Assembly (NCBI RefSeq): GCF_003265995.1
Contig: NZ_MVJN01000008.1
Coordinates: 160,896 to 224,895, forward strand
Origin: Legionella quinlivanii
Lineage (GTDB): Bacteria; Pseudomonadota; Gammaproteobacteria; Legionellales; Legionellaceae
Direction of reading: 5' to 3'
Length of the DNA stretch: 64,000 nt
The notes under the pieces are model-generated. The model saw only the letters and a program-made list of their open reading frames with translations, made no database searches and was not told the DNA's origin. Below, piece after piece: positions 59,931 through 64,000 of this stretch (position 1 is its first letter; every line of letters begins with the position of its first letter). A program made the position numbers and the translations under genes.

Positions 59931-60093
59931 ATCCATAACGTTTAATCCGGATAACCTCTACCTGCCTGCTGCGACATGTAGTCGAAGGCCTGAACTGTTT
60001 TAGCGAGGCAAAAAACAGAAGCTGGACAAGTTGTTATACCACTACATCTACTTTAATATTAATTACATTTTTTTTATTTACCCAGGATTGGTC

Positions 60094-62880
60094 ATGTTTC
60101 CTAATACAGGGAAAGTATTTGCTGCTGCCTTGCTATTTCAATTTCCCGCGTCTTCACTTGTTTTTGCGGCCTGCACACCCGGTCCTGTCGTTGTGTGTAG
60201 CGGGGTGACCCTAACGCAGGTAGGGGCAGGACCTGCAAGTGATAACTGGCAGGTTACAGTTGAGGCCAACGCTATCCTGGATACAGGAAATACACCCGCT
60301 ATTTCACTGGGTGACATGGCCACGATTATTATCGGTGAAAATGCAGTAGTATCGAATTTTGGCATAAACAATGGCGGCGGTTATGGTGCCGGCGCAAATA
60401 CCATTGAATTTAATAATCAATCCACTTTAATGATTGGTTTAGGGGCTCTTGTTGCAGCAAATGGCCCACAGCTCTTTTCAGAAGCGGTGAATTTTATTGG
60501 TGATGGCAATGTTTTAACAAATTACGGCACTATCCAGGGAGGGCAAAGTTCGGCTCTCTATTTTCAAAATGTCAATACCGGATTTGGCCAAAATATTGTC
60601 AATAACTTTGGTACAATTACAGCTGGCGCAAACAATGAAATCATCGGTCAATTTGGTACTGAGGGTGTTATTTTTTCACAGCAAACAGGAGCCGTGTTAA
60701 ACGGGAATTTAACCTTTGGCGATGGCAATGATACCCTTAATATTTATACAGGCTCGATCATCACAGGCACTGTTGACGGCGGCGGCGGAGCCAATACACT
60801 AACACTTAATGGTTTAGGAACCGATACTCTATCAGGCGAGTTTACCAATTTTGGAACTTTAATTAAGCAGGATATCGGCACCTGGACGCTTTCCGGTTCT
60901 TTAGGCAATTACGACAATGCTCATGTAGCCACCCCTTTAGCCGCTTCTGTATTAGCTGGAACACTCATCTTAACGGGAAATAATACGAACTATCTTGGCA
61001 CAATGACGGTCGGTCCGGCTGGTATTTTATCCGGTGCTGCCAGCAATCTGATGCCGCTTATTACTGATAATGGATTAGTCGAGTTTAACCAGTTGGTTAA
61101 CGAAATTTATCCCGGAAGTATTACTGGCAGCGGCGGCGTGCAGAAAATTGGACCGGGTATCCTTACACTTAATGGTATTCACTCCTATCAGGGTAATACC
61201 TTAATTGCCCAAGGGGCGTTAGTGGTAGGTGATGCAAGCAACCCTGCCGCAGCGCTTACGGGAACAGGCTCGGTTCAGGTTAGTCCAAATACGATTTTAT
61301 CGGGATATGGTTTGATAAATGGTGTAGTTGTTAACCAGGGCATCCTGGGTGCTGGCAATTCCCTGGGAAACCTGGCCGGGAATGTCATTGGGACTCTGAC
61401 TTTAGGCTCTGATTTAATTAATGCCGGCCTGATAAATCTGGCTGGGCAGTTAGCCATTGGTAACGTTTTGCAGGTGAATGGAAATTATAGTACCGGGATG
61501 GTTCCAGGCGCTTTGACACTCGCTACGTTCTTAAATGCCGGAGGACCTTTAGCCAATCAGGTTACAGACAGGCTCCTGATTTCAGGCAATGCCGCAGATA
61601 ATACCAGGGTTACGGTCATTCCATACCTGGCAGCACCGTTCATGAGTCCTTTACCTGCGGCATCCACAGGTATTTCCTTAATTCAGGTTGCTGGCAGTGC
61701 AGCTCAGACAAGCTTTCAGCTTCTTAATAATGAACTGATTATTCCCACCTCACCCTATAGATTTCAGCTGAATGCGTATGGACCTGACTCAATTTATGGT
61801 CCTGCTGATCCGGCGCAAAATCTGGTTGGCAATCCTGGCGGCTATTGGGATTACCGTCTGCAAAGTGTCTACATGACGCCCTCAGGTCCCGTACTTCCGA
61901 ATCAGCCTGTCCCTGATTCACGTTTTGCTGTTGCCCCCCAGGTTCCAGCTTACATTTCAGCACCACAGGCACTGTTTTCTGCAGAGTTTGAGGATATCAG
62001 TGAATTGCATCGACGACTGGGAGAAATTCGGAATACAATGGATGAAAACTCGCAGGATCATCCAGAGTTTTTTGTGCGAGGATTTGGTGACCATTTGAAT
62101 TACTCCACCAGCAGAAGCTTTGCTCAATATGGATATAATTTTTCCAGCCGTTATTCAGCGGTTCAATTCGGTACAAATCTGGTTAAAGTGAAAGATAATA
62201 GAGGAACCTTGCGTATAGGTGTGGCAGGCATATTGGGGGATCTGAATTACAAACCTGTAGCTATCGATGGGTCGACTGACAATTCAACTCATACCGAAAC
62301 CGTGTCAGGGCTACTCACCTGGCAAGCACAGTCAGGCTGGTACTGGGATTTTATTTTTGGCGGCGGCCGTTTTAATGAGCACATTGATACGCTTTCCCGG
62401 ACCTGGCTGGCCAGATTAACCGGTAATAATATTGATGTTTCTTTGGAAACAGGATATCCCATAGCACTTAATTGGCATCAACTTATTCTGGAACCGGAAC
62501 TACAAATAGTGTATCAGCAGCTACAATTTCATTCGCAATCAGATATAAACCAGATTGGTATCCATTGGGAACACCCCAGGCAAGGTATTTTTCGGGGTGG
62601 TTTGCGTTTATTACGGACTGAAGATACCACAAACCATTTTATTACCACCTATCTAGAGGGCAATATATTGCAGGGGCTGGGGGGCGGACGTATTATCCAA
62701 ATAAGCAATATTGGCTTTGATACTGGAAAATTTGGCACCATGTTACAGCTTCGAGGCGGTCTAAGTGGTCACTTAACTCCCCGCCTCAGTATTTATGGGG
62801 ATATAGCAAACCAGCAGGATGTGACAAGCTATGGTTTTCATGGTTGGAGTTATAATGGGGGCTTAAGATACATGTTATAA
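60094..62880 (+). CDS. Autotransporter (type Va) outer-membrane protein
   Basis: From ATG 60094 (AGGA upstream) the product has 928 residues. A signal peptide (about 1-26, LVFAAC) is followed by a glycine/asparagine-rich beta-helix with autotransporter-type strand repeats (TLTLNGLGTDTLSG, GTWTLSGSLG, GPGILTLNG), and a C-terminal autotransporter beta barrel (about 655-928, FVRGFGDHLNYSTS to YNGGLRYML). The passenger is exported through the barrel; no protease motif is seen, so adhesion is the more likely role. Confidence 0.9.
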   Translation: MFPNTGKVFAAALLFQFPASSLVFAACTPGPVVVCSGVTLTQVGAGPASDNWQVTVEANAILDTGNTPAISLGDMATIIIGENAVVSNFGINNGGGYGAGANTIEFNNQSTLMIGLGALVAANGPQLFSEAVNFIGDGNVLTNYGTIQGGQSSALYFQNVNTGFGQNIVNNFGTITAGANNEIIGQFGTEGVIFSQQTGAVLNGNLTFGDGNDTLNIYTGSIITGTVDGGGGANTLTLNGLGTDTLSGEFTNFGTLIKQDIGTWTLSGSLGNYDNAHVATPLAASVLAGTLILTGNNTNYLGTMTVGPAGILSGAASNLMPLITDNGLVEFNQLVNEIYPGSITGSGGVQKIGPGILTLNGIHSYQGNTLIAQGALVVGDASNPAAALTGTGSVQVSPNTILSGYGLINGVVVNQGILGAGNSLGNLAGNVIGTLTLGSDLINAGLINLAGQLAIGNVLQVNGNYSTGMVPGALTLATFLNAGGPLANQVTDRLLISGNAADNTRVTVIPYLAAPFMSPLPAASTGISLIQVAGSAAQTSFQLLNNELIIPTSPYRFQLNAYGPDSIYGPADPAQNLVGNPGGYWDYRLQSVYMTPSGPVLPNQPVPDSRFAVAPQVPAYISAPQALFSAEFEDISELHRRLGEIRNTMDENSQDHPEFFVRGFGDHLNYSTSRSFAQYGYNFSSRYSAVQFGTNLVKVKDNRGTLRIGVAGILGDLNYKPVAIDGSTDNSTHTETVSGLLTWQAQSGWYWDFIFGGGRFNEHIDTLSRTWLARLTGNNIDVSLETGYPIALNWHQLILEPELQIVYQQLQFHSQSDINQIGIHWEHPRQGIFRGGLRLLRTEDTTNHFITTYLEGNILQGLGGGRIIQISNIGFDTGKFGTMLQLRGGLSGHLTPRLSIYGDIANQQDVTSYGFHGWSYNGGLRYML

Positions 62881-63005
62881 GCCCTGCTCACCCAAGCAGT
62901 TCTGGTGTAAGCAGCCTTAAGGAACCAATTCAGAATTTAACAATAAACTAAAAAACTTACTATAGTAAATTGGAGATGTTCTGGATTTTACTGAAAGGAT
63001 CTATT

Positions 63006-63851
63006 ATGGACAATAATATGGAAAACAGCCCAATCAATTACATTCACGGATATAATCAAAAAGAAACCCAGCGTTTATACCAGCAAGCCAAACTGATTTA
63101 CCATTTTGCACATCAGGATCTGCCATTTCAGAAAAAAGAGCGATTGCTGGAAATAGGCTCAGGTGTTGGCGCCCAAACAGCACTTCTCCTAAAGGATTTT
63201 CCCAATCTCCATGTAACAGGAATTGATCGCGAGCCAGGACAAGTTGAGCAAGCCAGACACTATCTGTCAACACTCCCCTGGACCAAATGGCCAGATGGTA
63301 CCCCGAGATATGAGTTTCTGGTAATGGATGCTACCAATCTTAAGCTGGAAAAGAACAAGTATGACTGCGCGTATTTCTGCTATGTCCTGGAGCACATGCA
63401 GCAACCGGATCTGGTCTTATCCTGTGTACGGGAAGTGCTTCAACCCGGCTCACCCATTTCCTGCTATGAAGAGCTCAACGAGACAGCATACATTTACCCT
63501 CCATTGCCTAACGTTAGCACTTATTGGAAAGCCATGAATGAATTACAGCATGAAATGGGCTGTGATGGCGATATTGGCGTGCGCCTGGGCAATCTGTTAA
63601 TGGACGCAGGGTTTCAGAATATTCAAACCCAGGTTCATACCTTCCATCATGACAATCGAAATTTCAATAAAAAAACGGAGTTCTTTCATTATTTTCGTGA
63701 TATTTTGCTGACTTGTTCTCACACCCTGCTCGAGACAAAACGAATTTCCTGGGAAACACATGATTTAATGCTTGAGGAAATCAACGAGGCTGCGCAGAAC
63801 CCCGAAAGCGCGATTGTATTCTTTAATATGCAGGCGCTTGGATCAGCCTAA
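63006..63851 (+). CDS. SAM-dependent methyltransferase
   Basis: From ATG 63006 (AAAGGA upstream; an earlier ATG at 62970 is in frame) the product has 281 residues. It is a class I methyltransferase: LLEIGSGVGAQTALL (47-61) and VTGIDREPGQV (70-80) form the SAM site, and YDCAYFCYVLEHMQQPDLVL the post-core strand. The substrate is unknown; small-molecule type is likely by the UbiE-like pattern. Confidence 0.88.
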   Translation: MDNNMENSPINYIHGYNQKETQRLYQQAKLIYHFAHQDLPFQKKERLLEIGSGVGAQTALLLKDFPNLHVTGIDREPGQVEQARHYLSTLPWTKWPDGTPRYEFLVMDATNLKLEKNKYDCAYFCYVLEHMQQPDLVLSCVREVLQPGSPISCYEELNETAYIYPPLPNVSTYWKAMNELQHEMGCDGDIGVRLGNLLMDAGFQNIQTQVHTFHHDNRNFNKKTEFFHYFRDILLTCSHTLLETKRISWETHDLMLEEINEAAQNPESAIVFFNMQALGSA

Positions 63852-63854
63852 AAC

Positions 63855-63892
63855 GTAGGTCGGGCGCTTCGCCCATAGCCGTCAGGCTAAGG
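63855..63892. repeat. Single copy of the TCGGGCGCTTCGCCC repeat
   Basis: GTAGGTCGGGCGCTTCGCCC followed by ATAGCCGTCAGGCTAAGG matches the outer block of the element at 27261-27540. Being a lone half it looks like a solo end. It lies directly after the methyltransferase stop and may act as its terminator. Confidence 0.7.
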
Positions 63893-63984
63893 AAAATATT
63901 TTTGTTTAACAGATTGAATAAATTGAAAAAAGAGCTAGAGTACCCTTTAAATTTTTTCCGGGCAGGAATAAACAAAGGGACTCT

Positions 63985-64000
63985 ATGCTGTTGGATACCA
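63985..64000 (+). CDS. Possible gene start at the right edge
   Basis: AAAGGGA (63974-63980) precedes ATG 63985 at a suitable distance, and five codons (MLLDT) are visible before the window ends. Nothing more can be said about the product. Confidence 0.35.

Overview
The window looks like a chromosomal segment of a Legionella-type gammaproteobacterium. The clues are a two-OTU-domain protein with the architecture of the Legionella deubiquitinase LotA, a very large orphan protein of effector type, the order fmt-def / LysM-dprA-smg-topA on the core, and many short inverted-repeat elements between genes. Assignment to the genus is inference; no rRNA is present.

Region 1 (1-947) is chromosome with the start of an unidentified gene on the minus strand. 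Region 2 (948-18871) is an integrative element of about 17.9 kb. It is bounded by a 46-bp perfect direct repeat that equals the 3' half of the tRNA-Pro(GGG) gene at its right end, and just inside each end lies a near-identical tandem repeat that is probably the arm-type binding site of its integrase. It is A+T-rich and carries, in order: a P4-type tyrosine integrase, a RelE/HigB-like toxin with its antitoxin, a single-chain TOTE conflict protein (primase, helicase, nuclease), an AbiE pair, a small helix-turn-helix protein, a long intergenic region with large inverted repeats and short direct repeats in front of a replication-protein-like gene, a lone SIR2-like protein, a perfect type I hammerhead ribozyme followed by a pseudoknot-like leader in front of a pair of recombinases (one with its catalytic arginine lost, one intact), a LOG-family enzyme, a HEPN-like protein, a remnant of another recombinase, an FRG-domain protein coupled to a membrane protein, and a nuclease-helicase of the DUF2075 type. 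Read together it is a mobile defence island.

Region 3 (18827-43453) is mostly core: tRNA-Pro, a secreted GH18-like protein, an acyl-CoA dehydrogenase overlapping a fused alpha-beta 2-oxoacid dehydrogenase E1, a FliK-like/FlhB-tail pair, a DDAH-like amidinotransferase, two small proteins too short for usual gene callers, a 1216-residue candidate effector, a VanX-type dipeptidase, a run def-fmt-rsmB-CPBP-parB-dacB on the minus strand, and lysM-dprA-smg-topA on the plus strand.

Region 4 (43489-48548) encodes an archaic (Csu-like) chaperone-usher system: tip/subunit, usher and chaperone on the minus strand, two tandem subunits divergently. Region 5 (48714-57538) holds a flavin monooxygenase, a complete cyanophycin module (synthetase, cyanophycinase, isoaspartyl peptidase), PRC-barrel, DUF2845, phosphotransferase, PH-domain and DciA-like genes. 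Region 6 (57669-64000) holds the LotA-like dual OTU protein, an autotransporter and a methyltransferase. At least four families of short inverted-repeat elements lie between genes; two families show direct repeats flanking the insertions, and one copy supplies the start codon of a neighbouring gene.
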